A stretch of 64,000 nucleotides of DNA. It comes from Pinus tabuliformis. Lineage: Eukaryota; Streptophyta; Pinopsida; Pinales; Pinaceae. Location: NCBI GenBank assembly GCA_031772625.1, contig CM062820.1:1075331369-1075395368 (forward strand). Direction: 5' to 3'. Made by a program: the position numbers and the translations under genes. The notes below the pieces were generated by a model. The model ran no database searches and had not been told where the DNA came from. It saw nothing but the letters and a program-made list of their open reading frames with translations. Shown here in pieces: positions 51,894 to 62,650 of the stretch (position 1 is its first letter; the number at the start of each line of letters is the position of its first letter).

Positions 51894-53282
51894 TGACTTT
51901 TGAAAATCACTAAAGGACACATTCCTTCGGAGGAGGGGCCGACTTATGAGTTTTTCTCATTTAAAATATATAACTCGGAGAGTCTTTCATTATAGACTTA
52001 TTGCTCATGGAACCCTTATAAACGTGGTATACCCATATGGCGGTCCCGCATGCCACGTCTTTTATAGCAATTGCCACTTTTAGAGGTTCTTCTATAAGTC
52101 GAGCCTAAAACATTGTCGATGGCCGATGGATGATACCGGATGCAATATTATATTAAACTGTTTATAATAGCTCTGTCAGGTCCACAGTTCTTATCACAAT
52201 CGGTGGGTTAACATATAACATGGCCAATTCCCCTTCTGCCGATGGGACGGATGCAACATGATATTAAATCGTAATTAATATACCTATCGGGTCCGCAGCC
52301 TTATCGTAATTGGTGCTTTCATGTGGGAAGGCTTTATGGCTTGCGATATAGCGATGGACGCGATATTGCAATAGGTGTGATATAATAGGACCATCAGGTC
52401 TTCAATTGTGTATCGCAATTGGCTATTTCAATGTGGCATTTCGTTAAGGCTTATGATATTATGGATGTGATATTTCAATAGGCGATTTATGATGAGGCTG
52501 CGAGTCCACATGTATTATCGCAATCAGAGGTTTCGAGGATGACAACCCTTCATAACTTGTGATGTTGTATTCCTTAGCAATCCTCCACCATTGATCTCTT
52601 CAGATCTAATGGTCCCAACTTAACCTAGTTAACATTGAACGCAGATACATAGAGTCATGACTCTTCATTCTTTGCTTCTCGCTCCTATGGCTTATGATAT
52701 GTTAACACATCTTATATTTCTTCGATATTTCATGTGATATTATTGTTAACTCCTTCGTTAACACTGTTCCACTGTGTCCTCCACTCTTCCTCTATGCTCC
52801 TCTGACCAGTCTTCCTTTGGATTCCGAACCTTTGGCATATATTACTTCTCCTATAACTATGATAGGCTCTATGTCCTCCAATCTTCCTCTATGCTCCTCT
52901 GATCAGTCTTCCTTTGGATTCTGAACCTTTGGCATATATTGCTTCTCCTGTAGCCCCGATAGGCTTTGTTTATGCTCCTCTAATATGGATCCTCTTGCTC
53001 CAATGTGGCTCCTTTGGCTTGGCAGTGTCTTTCAAAGACCTTCTCTTGTTTTCTCTGATATTCTGCAATATGCCTCTCTTGCTCTGATATTCTACAGTAG
53101 CTTTGATATTCCTCCTTGCTCTGATATGCCTCCTTTGTTAACTCCTCTAACTTATGGCTTAGCTACCCTGATGGCCTTGCTCCCGTCTCTTCATGGATCT
53201 GCTTTGCTTCCACTTGGCTTCATATCATCATCTAGTATCTAGAATATTTCCATATTGACATCAATGACAACCTAGGTCAACA

Positions 53283-53848
53283 ATCTCCCCCTTTTTTTAT
53301 TGATGGCAATATTCTTCTTCTCTCCCCCTTTGACATCAATGGAAAAGGAGTTCTCTTCTTCATGAATGGTAGATTTTCATGGGTATGCGACTCCCCCTTT
53401 GTCATAGTGCTCTTCTTATTTTTACTCAAGATAGAAGGATTGATGCTTTATCATCAATTAGCACATTATTCCCTCTTCATGTCTCAGAACTACTTTATCA
53501 TGGCTTCAACAATGCTTAAATATGATCTACTTTAATGCTTTCATTCAGATTGCAAATGGACATACACCAAGTGTCTAAGTCCAAGTTTATATGCTTCAAT
53601 CCATATTGCTGTCTCCACAGGTAGAATTGAGAGGCTTCATAGTCTGAATCAAGAGAAACTGCCATTGAGATTGTCTTTCTTGCTATCTTTCTTCAGATCT
53701 GAGTTCCTTTGTGTCTCTGTGCTTCTCCTTAAGTGACTGCCATCTAGTATTCAACTTCACTACATTTGGATGAAAAGGTGAGAGGTTGTGCCTTACTGTT
53801 GCTATATTTGACCAGTCTTATCATAAGTTATATTTGACTGCACCACCC
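53283..53848 (-). other. Sirevirus-like 3' internal region
   Basis: Starts with the purine tract on the minus strand (AAAAAAAGGGGGAGAT) at the LTR junction. Nothing else was recognised. Confidence 0.6.
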
Positions 53849-54180
53849 TGTTAGGTCCCTATAATACTAGTGATTACCCCATTACTATTGTAGTTTTATC
53901 CCTTATTAATATTGTTGTGCCCCTATTGTCCCCATATTGTTATTACTATGCCGCATAGAATCCCTCTATTTTTATTTTTGTGCCTTTATATTATTATTGT
54001 TAGGTTGGCTGGGTTATATTGTGACTCCTTAGACTCCTATATATATAAAGGAGGTTTTTTCATTTGAATGATCAAAGAATAATTCATTTGGGTAATGTAA
54101 ATGAGGTTGCCCCCTCAAAGAGACTGAATTCTAAGGCGTTGATCTATCTTTTATATCTTTTTTGTGAGCTGGTTTCATAA
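53849..54180 (+). repeat. Chromovirus remnant 5' LTR
   Basis: Matches 54441-54773. A TATA-like CTATATATATAAAGG lies near 54036-54050. Confidence 0.9.
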
Positions 54181-54411
54181 TTAAAGAAGGTTATAGGCGA
54201 CAAGCTCCCAATTCAAACAATATTGCCAGAATTTGACGAGGAAGGAAAAATTATATTGAAACCGGAAGTAGTCACAGAAACAAGAACTCGACAGCTACAA
54301 AATCGATCAATTTCGGAGTATCTCATCAAGTGGAAGAACTTATCTGTTGAAGATTCCACATGGGAGGATGAGAATTTTATACAAAAGCATCCAGAACTAC
54401 TCAAGCATTGA
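54181..54411 (+). pseudogene. Chromodomain tail of chromovirus integrase
   Basis: The frame runs from an integrase C-terminal segment (LPEFDEEGKIILKPE) into a chromodomain with EYLIKWKNLSVEDSTWEDE. Chromodomains at the integrase C-terminus define Ty3 chromoviruses and are thought to guide integration to chromatin marks. Its place between two LTRs argues against a host chromodomain gene. Confidence 0.9.
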
Positions 54412-54440
54412 GGACAACACTTTTTTGAAGGAGAGGGGCA

Positions 54441-54773
54441 TGTTAGGTCCCTATAATACTAGTGATTAACCCATTACTATTGTAGTTGTATCCCTTATTA
54501 ATATTTTTGTGCCCCTATTGTCCCCATATTGTTATTATTGTGCCCCATAGAATCCCTCTACTGTTATTTTTGTACCTTTATATTATTATTGTTAGGTTGG
54601 CTGGGTTAAATGTGACTCCTTAGACTCCTATATATAGAAAGGAGGTTTTGTCATTTGAATGATCAAAGAATAATTCATTTGTGTAATGTAAAAGGAGGTT
54701 GCCTCCTCGAAGAGGCTGAATTCTAAGGCGTTGATCTATCTTTTCTATCTTTTTGTGAGTTGGTTTCATAACA
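54441..54773 (+). repeat. Chromovirus remnant 3' LTR
   Basis: 333 bp, starts TGTTAGGTCCC after the purine tract, ends TAACA. Confidence 0.9.
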
Positions 54774-55369
54774 CACACTCTCCTTTCTATGAGTCATCTT
54801 GTCCTTCTGTTCTTGTACATATCTCTGCATGTTATTTTCCTAGTAGATTTAGATATCCAGTCTATGATTGTATTTTAAATACAATTGCTGATTTTCATCT
54901 TCATGCAATGATTCACTTTTGTTATATGCTACCAGATGCTCTTATTTCAATACTCCATTCTAGATGTATCTGTTTGTTTGAATATTGCCTTCATTAATGT
55001 CTAGAATTTATTTGTTCTCGCATTAAATCCCTGTGTCAAGACATAAATTATGTGATAACAACACCATAGTTGTTTGCTCCTATTTCTCTAGCATTAGATG
55101 ACTTTCACTGTTGCTCCAAATACTGCTTAGTGATTAAGTGGAAAGTATTTTTAACAATAGTCCAAGCAATGGTTACATGATCATGTTCTTCAATGGAGTA
55201 CTCTTGAGAAATGATCTTCATCAAAGAATTATTGTTAATAAAGCTCAACGAGGATTTCATAAGGACCATTTACTGATAACTTCTATAACAATGATCAAGA
55301 ATCACTTGCTCCCCCTAACTGTATGCATCATCTATTTTGGCAGAGTCTTCCCATCAAATGCTTAGACTG

Positions 55370-57136
55370 TCAAAATTCAGGCCAATAACACAAGCTGTCT
55401 GCTGGAGAGCTTAAGGGACTTTCAGACTGTATTTTCTTTCTTCTCCATACTTGTGTAACTTTCTTATTTTGCATGGTTCTAGCTTGTGTAAGATCCCATG
55501 TTAATTTACAATCATGTGCCATATAACCATTGTTGTGACACTTGAAGCATTCCACATTGTTCATGAATACGAATTCATGATTTCTTCCTGCAAAATTGTT
55601 TCTTGGAGATTGTTGGGGACTATAATATCTATCTCTATGAGATGGTTGGGGACCATAACATCTATCTTTATGATATGCTTTATAGTCTTTTTCCATGTGA
55701 CCAAAGTTTGTACAAGAATAACAATAACCAAAAAATGAACTTTGTTACCTAGGAGATGGAGATTTCCTTGATGTACTTCGGAAGCCTTTCTGCCTTGAGA
55801 TCCTTTGATGATAACCATTGCCTCTCGCATCTTTGACATCATATACATTTCTTCTTGGAGCAGGATTTCTTCTATTGTAGCCTTGATTTTTCTCCTTGCC
55901 TTTGCTGGAATGGGGAGCATCACCATTTCTTTTGTGCTTCTTCACATCCCTTTTGTTTAAGGCATTTTTATTCTTGTTTTAGGATTCACTTGCATACCCG
56001 AGACCTGATTTATAAAATGGACTTCTATTATAGCTGAGCATGTCATCCAAGGCCTGAGAGCTCTTCAAGATTTTTTTCATCCCTTCAACCTTTGTTTTGA
56101 GGAAGAAAATCTCTTCTTCCAATATTTCACACTCATTATTCTTCTTAGCAAGTTTTTTCTTAGTTTCTTCCTTGATACGAGTAGCTTCATATGCTTCTAT
56201 TTTAAGGGAGATGATATCTGACTTCATTATGAAGATTTCTTCATTCTTTTCTTGACTTCTTTCCATTTCTTCCTTGATCCTTGTAGCTTTACATGTTTCA
56301 TCCTTGAGAAGCTTGATGTTAGATTTTAATTTGAAGATTTCTTCATCCTTTGCTTTCAATTGACAGATCATGGTGTTTCTTTCCTTTCCTGCTTCATTAA
56401 CCTATCCTTCTGTGACTTCCAATGCTTCCATGGTCTTGTCAACTCCTTGTGCTTGGTTCCTTGCTTCTTGTAGTTGAGACTTGAGAGAGGAGACCTCTAC
56501 CTTGTACTAACCAATCTCTTCTTCAAGTTTGTTCAAGCTATTGTGCCTTTGTTCAAGTTGACTTGACAAGGTATCTTCCTGATTCTTTGCTTTATTTAAT
56601 TGATTTGTCATGGATATGACTTCTTCAGTATGCTTTCTTTTTCTTTGATGAAATTCCTTCTTAAGCTTGGCAAGCTCTTCATCCCTTTCTTGTACTTGAA
56701 GCTTGACAAGGTCAACTGTATCACTTGTTTAATCTTGGTCACTAGCCAGTGATATCTTCTTAAGTTCCTTATTTTCCTTTTTCAAAATGTTAATCTCTTC
56801 CATGGCAGCCATAAATTGAGCTAGGAGATCTTCTACAAAATATTTATCTTTCTCTTCTTCTTCTAGATCTGCTATAGCCTTGATGTTATCATTCTCATGT
56901 TCAGCTTCTATGATAGGTTCTAGATTTCCTTCTAGATTTCCATCATCTTCTTGACTGATGGTCATGGTCAATGCTCCTCTTGAGTGAAGGTCATGAAGTT
57001 TATCCCATATACCCTTTGCCGATGAACAATTTCCTAGATTATTCTTTACATAATTAGGTAGCCCATTCAAGTTTTCCTTCATTACTTTTGCATTGTATTC
57101 CTTGGATTCTTCATCCATCCTGCTATTAGCAATCAC
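55370..57136 (-). pseudogene. Sirevirus-like gag region
   Basis: Minus-strand frames in gag order. The segment at 56729-57136 has NGLPNYVKNNLGNCSSAKGIW, of the copia gag type, then an acidic stretch. A long Glu/Lys coiled coil follows (about 55979-56700). It ends with a DDMLSYNRSPFYKSGLGYA motif common in Sirevirus-type polyproteins. A CX2CX4HX4C knuckle, CFKCHNNGYMAHDC, lies at about 55505-55550. It is fossil and broken. Confidence 0.78.
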
Positions 57137-57641
57137 TCATTTCCAGATTTCAATGCCTTAAGTTTGTAGGAAATTCCTCATTCTTGCTTCCCATATATTA
57201 AAGTTCCCATTGAGCCTTGGAGCCTCCTCAAATTAATTGTATTCTATCTTAGTAGTAGAGAGAGACACATCCTTGGGAGGATTGGTGACTTTCTTCCTTG
57301 ACTTCACCATTTGTGTTCTGAAGATCAACCTTCAAGATGTTAGGATTTTAATGAAGGTATTGGCTCTGATGTCAATTGTTGGAAACATTGAGATGGGGTT
57401 TAAATCAATTTCTTTTTTCGACTATTGATTTTCCAGTAAAAACATTTATATTCACAACACAAGATGAACGACAAGAATAAATGCTTTTATTAATATAATC
57501 TTTGTAGTAAAATAGATACAATATATAAGTGGTTGTAATCATTTTCCAAGCACCAACTTGGACTTTGTGAGCCTCCAACCTCCAGAGGTCCAACTCTATT
57601 TTTCCAAGGCAACAACCTTGGACTTAGTAGCACAAACTCCC

Positions 57642-57836
57642 AAGGATTTCAATCCTTCCAGTTCCTGAGACACCAGTCCCAAGGACACCTATTCTTCCTA
57701 CTTCTGAGGCATCAACCCCAAAGACTCCAATCCTTCTTACTTCTGAGGCACCATCCCCAAGGACTCCAATCCTTCTTACTTCTGAGGAACCAGCCCCAAG
57801 GACTCCAATCCCTCTTGCTTTTGAGGCACTAGCCCC
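57642..57836. repeat. 39-bp tandem repeat in right LTR
   Basis: Five units in register with the array at 50830-51024, with independent substitutions in the units. Confidence 0.92.
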
Positions 57837-58646
57837 AAGGGTTTCAACCCAATCTTGTCAAGGCACATTTGATAGTAACGTTTTGCTCTCAGAACTCTTC
57901 ATTACAGAGTTCTATTTGTTTACAACTTCACTGTGGTCTCCATGCTACAACATCAATGATAACCAGTCTTCTCATGAATGAATCTTTACAATTCTTCATA
58001 GAGTCCACACAGAGTCTCCAATAGCTGATCTCTGATCATATCTCCATACTACTTTAGTGAGTCCACTATAGCTACACTAAACTCTGCATAAGAACCTGCT
58101 TTCTATTCAAGCATATGTTCTTATTGTCACAGTGAATGTTTCAGCATGACTATTTCTGTGTTGGCCACTTCCTTTGAATGCCTCCTGTCATGTTGGTTCT
58201 TCGGCCTTTTTTTTGTTCTGCTGGACCCTGCTACTGTCTCTATTTCCTCCAGCTTCTATCAACAACACAACACACACTGTTATTTATTTTTCCTCTTTTT
58301 ATGCATTGCGCATGCCTCCGTCTATCGGTTTCCTCTTTTCACTAGCTCTTCGGCTTCTTCGACGCTCGCTTATCCTATCAGCTTCCTCCTCAGTCGCTGT
58401 CATTTCCTCTGCGCTCTCTTATTTCTTTGGCTTCTCAGCTTTCGGTTTCCTCTGCCTATTCGAGTGTTCCAATATTCACAAGACACATTTAGGAGGAAGA
58501 GAGGCCGTATTACAGAGAAATGTTGCCTATTAAAAGATATCAGAGAGGTTCTTTTTTCTTTTTAAGTTCACGAGTCGTGAACTATTATTTCTTCGTAATA
58601 TAGATGCCCGAGATCAATCCACTAAATGAAGCATCTCAGCTCACAA

Positions 58647-58648
58647 AT

Positions 58649-58680
<32 letters not shown>
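58647..58680. repeat. (AC)n(AT)n microsatellite
   Basis: About 13 AC units followed by a short AT run, in the LTR position where the other LTR has (ATCT)n(AT)n. Confidence 0.93.
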
Positions 58681-60051
58681 GACTTTTACAAATCATCGAA
58701 GGACACGTTCATTGGGAGGAGGGGCCGAATTATGAGTTTTTCTCATTTAAAATATATAACTCGGAGAGTCTTTCATTATAGAGTTATTGCTCACAGAACC
58801 CATATAAATGTGTTATACCCATATGGCAGTCCTACATTCCATGTCATCCTTTTATTGCAATCACCACTTTCAGAGGTTCTTCTATAAGTCGAGCCTAAAA
58901 CATTGCCGATGGACGATGGCCGATACTGGATGTGATATTATATTAAATTGTTTATAATAGGTCCATCAGGTCTACAGTTCTTATCACAATCGGTGGGTTA
59001 ACACATAACATGTCCAAATCCCCTTCTACCGATGGGACGGACGTGACATGATATTAAATCGTAATTAATATACCCATCGGGTTGGTAGCCTAATCGCAAT
59101 CAGCTCTTTCATGTGGCAAGGTTTTACGGCTTGCGATATAGCAACGGATGTGATATTACAATAAGCGCGATATAATAGGACCATCGGGTCCACAATTGTA
59201 TATCGCAATCGGCTATTTCAATCTCGCATTTCGTTAAGACTTATGATATTGCGGATGCGATATTTCAATAGGTGGTTTATAATGAGGCTGCGAGTCTACA
59301 TGTATTATCACAATCAGAGGTTTTAGGGATGACAACCCTTCATAACTTGTGATGCGGTATTCCTTAGCAATCCTCCACCATTGATCTCTTCAGATCTAAC
59401 AGTCCCAACTTAACCTAGTTAACATGGAACACGGATACACAGAGTCATGACTCTCTGCTCTTTGCTTCTTGCTCCTATGGCTTACGATATGTTAACTCCT
59501 CTTATATTTCTTTGATATTTCATGTGATATTACTGTTAACTCCTCTGTTAACGTTGTTCCGTTGTGTCCTCCACTCTTCTTTGGATTCCGAACCTTTGGC
59601 ATATATTACTTGCCCTGTAGCTTTGATAGGCTCTATGTCCTCCACTCTTCCTCTATGCTCCTCTAATCGGTCTTCCTTTGGATTCTGAACCTTTGGCATA
59701 TATTATTTCTCCTATAGCTCTGGTAGGATTTGTTTATGCTCCTCCGCTATGGATCCTCTTGCTCCAATGTGGCTCCTCAGGCTTGGCAGAGTCTTTCAAA
59801 GAGCTTCTCTTGGTTTCTCTAATATTCTTCAATATGCCTCTCTTTCTCTGATATTCTATAGTAGCTTTGATATGCCTCCTTGCTTTGATATGACTCCTTT
59901 GTTAACTCCTCTAGATTATGACTTAGCTACCCCGATGGCCTTGCTCCTGTCTCTTCATGGATATGCTCTGCTTCCCCTTGGCTTCATATCATCATCTAGT
60001 ATCTGTAATATTGCCATATTGACATCAATGACAAACTAGGTCAACACTAGT

Positions 60052-60569
60052 TCCCTTTATTGATGGTTATTGATGAGGATGTCTTGATGCTTCCTCAGAT
60101 GACCTTATTTAATGATAAGGAGGGGATTCTTACTTCAATGAGAGGTAGATTCCCTTATAGCCTTTTGAATATGATGACAATGCCTTCTAGCCTTATGGAT
60201 ACTTCGACTTCTTTGGTGGTGAATGAGTGTAGATCATAAATGCTTCTAGGGTTTCAACTTTCTCCAAGATGATGTGATATTAGTCTTAGAAATTGTTCTC
60301 TTGGATGTCTATACTTTGGGCTACCTTTCATTTTAGATATCTTCGACTTGATGAGGGTATTTTTGGTTATTTAATGATGAATTAGAGGATCCAAAACTTT
60401 TGCTGGTGTAGACTGCTTTTTTGATCTAGGGTTTTGATACTTTTATGTAGATATCGATTTCACCCTGATATCCTTCAACTTGCTTTGATGCCTTTGTTGA
60501 AAATTGATCCTTGAGTGTCCATTGATAATATTCCCTTTTCTTAACTTTGTCACCTTAGCTCTGATACCA
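60052..60569 (-). other. Copia element F leader and primer site
   Basis: The minus-strand sequence TGGTATCAGAGC (60558-60569) is a tRNA-iMet primer site touching the LTR at 60570. The remaining 500 bp has no clear domain. A stretch near 60060-60200 resembles 50440-50559 on the other side of the Sirevirus-like insertion. Confidence 0.75.
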
Positions 60570-61713
60570 TGTTGAGAAATATAGGGCATCAATAGTTAGG
60601 TGATTTCTCTTCAATTAGTAACTGCTTGTAAGTTATTTTTACAACTTTAGATTAGGATCTTATTCACTTAAGTTATTAATGTTATTATTCATAAAAAAAA
60701 CTACCAATGCATGAACATAAATAGACAAGAGACACAGAATGTATATTATGATCCAGGGCCAAAACCTCTCACTCTTTGATAGGAAAACCTGACAAATTAT
60801 TCTTATAGAGATTCCAATTGACGAATGAAAAAACCAAGACCCTTGACCTATTAGCCACTCCAAGACCAAGACACAATTCCTCTTCCACCTTCTTGTTTAA
60901 TCTCTCTTAGTTCCTTCTACTTAAGATTTTGACCCATATGTGATGACACCGAACTATGGTCACTGAGTTTATCAAGGATGCCAATCCTCTTCTTCTTCAG
61001 TAGCACCAAATTCTTAAGTCATACCATTGAACATAGTCATTGTTGACAGCACTGGGATCTTCTCTCTTGCATTATTACTCTGTCACACACTTCTAACCTT
61101 CTTCCTATGGTGGCACAGAATAATTATTCTGTGAGATAGAGATTACACCAAGGGATTACGCTGGAACTTTGTCTGCACTGTGATTTATGTAGTTACACCT
61201 CGCTGTCCCTTGAAATATCTTCGCTATCCCTTCCTTACCTATTTGAGTTCCTTCTGATTTGACACCAGAATTTCAGAGGTAATCAGAATGACTTGACTGT
61301 AGAAATGTGAATACCCTTCACGCATCTATGTAGTGGTATGCCCATGTATATAAGATGACATGACCTAAATGAAGGGATGTGTCTCTAATTAGGTGAGATG
61401 AAATGTGCCATCTACTTCATCTTGAGGCTGACTTGAAGAGGAGAACCATGTGCTTGTCTTAGAGGGATATTAGAAAATCCTATAGACTTTAATACATTTT
61501 TAACATGCCCAAGAAGGGTTCTTCATACATGACATTAACCCTTTGGACAAATCCTAAAGGCTCACAATGGGAGCCATCTAAAAATAAAATCTCTTGCTCA
61601 TGAAACCCATGAAGCAAGGATACAATAATTTTATTTTTCTTCTTTACATCAATTACATAAAATTCATAGTTACATGTCATTATGAAGACCAAACCTAGTT
61701 ACACTTTTCAAAA
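60570..61713 (-). repeat. Copia LTR shared by element F and a second copy
   Basis: 1144 bp, homologous to 46628-47784 and 2374-3369. Its left side carries a primer site, as a 5' LTR should. Its right side carries the copia 3' internal region also seen beside 2374-3369, as a 3' LTR should. Confidence 0.85.
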
Positions 61714-62650
61714 ATATGCTCATTGGGGTATACTCTATCAAGGGGAGGATACCTCTAATTGTCATAAATGACAAAGATAAAAATATCCTTATAGTGAAAA
61801 TAGGCAAGATACTTCTACATTCCATAAATGACAAGGACCACACATCCTATTTTCCATAGTTCTCTCAACCCTAGGAGCTCTCTACCTCAATTCCTCTCCC
61901 TGGGAGCTCAAATAGGAGGGAAGAGCATAGTTCAGTGTCCTTGATTAGCCATGATCCTTTCCTGGGATGGTCACATCCATCAATCCAAGCTACTCTATGA
62001 AGACTAAGAACTTTCCTTTCAGCAAAGCCATGTTAAATAAAATATGTTATCTACTCGTCAGATGAAATGTGATGGAGTCTCACTACTTATCTCTACACCA
62101 TATCTCAGATGTAATGGTATCTATTCTCAATGTGTATGGAATTTTCATGGAACATGGGACTTTCTGCCAGTCGAATCCCACTCTCGTTGTTGCAATATAT
62201 CACTGTTGTATCCAAAACCTGCTCAAACAACTCTCCAAAGAGATTTAGGGCTACAGACTTGTGATTCCATTGCATAAAAGAGATCATGGTTGACCCTGGG
62301 CTAAAAGAACACCCTCATGTGCTCTTCTTGTTAATAACATTTCTGGCCCAGTCAACATTTTTTTATCCATGAAGTCTACCATTTATAGAAGTATATCTTA
62401 GTCTAAGATTAATCATCCCATGTAAGTATAAAAACGAATTAGCCACCCAATGTTCATGTAGAGGATTGATCATAAATTGACCCAAAGTGTTAACTACAAA
62501 ACATATGACTAGTCGAGTGTTTACAAGGAACATCAGTGTCCCAATTAGCTGTAAGTACTCAGTAGGGTTTGCTAGATCGAGTGCCACAACTTCTCCACAT
62601 AAATTATTTAAGTTCATCTCCATTGGTGTGGCCATGGACTTACATTCTGT
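61714..62650 (-). pseudogene. Second copia copy, 3' part with RT and RNase H
   Basis: Homologous to 3370-4370 of element A. The minus-strand frame at 62105-62287 has the RNase H tail (CNNESGIRLAESPMFHE). The frame at 62363-62704 has the end of RT with SMATPMEMN and the RNase H start. Homology stops near 62650, inside pol. It is fossil and partial. Confidence 0.85.

Larger units (their letters stand above)
50565..53282 (-). repeat. Sirevirus-like 3' LTR
   Basis: 2718 bp, matching 57377-60046. It contains a 39-bp tandem repeat (50830-51024) and an (ATCT)n(AT)n microsatellite (about 51830-51890). The small frames in it recur in both LTRs and are not genes. Confidence 0.9.
53849..54773 (+). mobile_element. 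Tiny Ty3 chromovirus remnant
   Basis: A 925-bp plus-strand element made of two LTRs of about 330 bp (53849-54180 and 54441-54773, TGTTA...TAACA ends) and a 260-bp interior. The interior ends with a purine tract (GAAGGAGAGGGGCA) directly before the right LTR. Only the integrase tail and chromodomain part of pol remain. Flanks CACCC and CACAC are an imperfect 5-bp duplication. The LTRs differ by about 6% in sampled stretches. It is strongly reduced and lies inside the Sirevirus-like interior. Confidence 0.88.
50565..60046 (-). mobile_element. Sirevirus-like copia element with 2.7-kb LTRs
   Basis: A 9.5-kb minus-strand element with LTRs 50565-53282 and 57377-60046 and the 5-bp duplication CTAGT at 50560-50564 and 60047-60051. 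A purine tract lies beside the left LTR (53283-53301, minus strand). The primer site (ATTGACATCAGAGCC, minus strand, 57362-57376) adjoins the right LTR. The interior holds gag-type sequence with a coiled coil, a KSGLGY-type motif and a zinc knuckle, which suggests the Sirevirus branch. No pol domain was recognised, so it was probably non-autonomous. It is broken. The LTRs differ by about 10% in sampled stretches. Confidence 0.88.
57377..60046 (-). repeat. Sirevirus-like 5' LTR
   Basis: 2670 bp, partner of 50565-53282. It has the 39-bp array at 57642-57836 and an (AC)n(AT)n run at about 58647-58680. It ends GTCAACA before CTAGT. Confidence 0.9.

Noticed and set aside
54181-54411. Host chromodomain gene
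   Set aside because: The segment continues from an integrase tail and sits between two matching LTRs with a purine tract, so it belongs to a chromovirus remnant.
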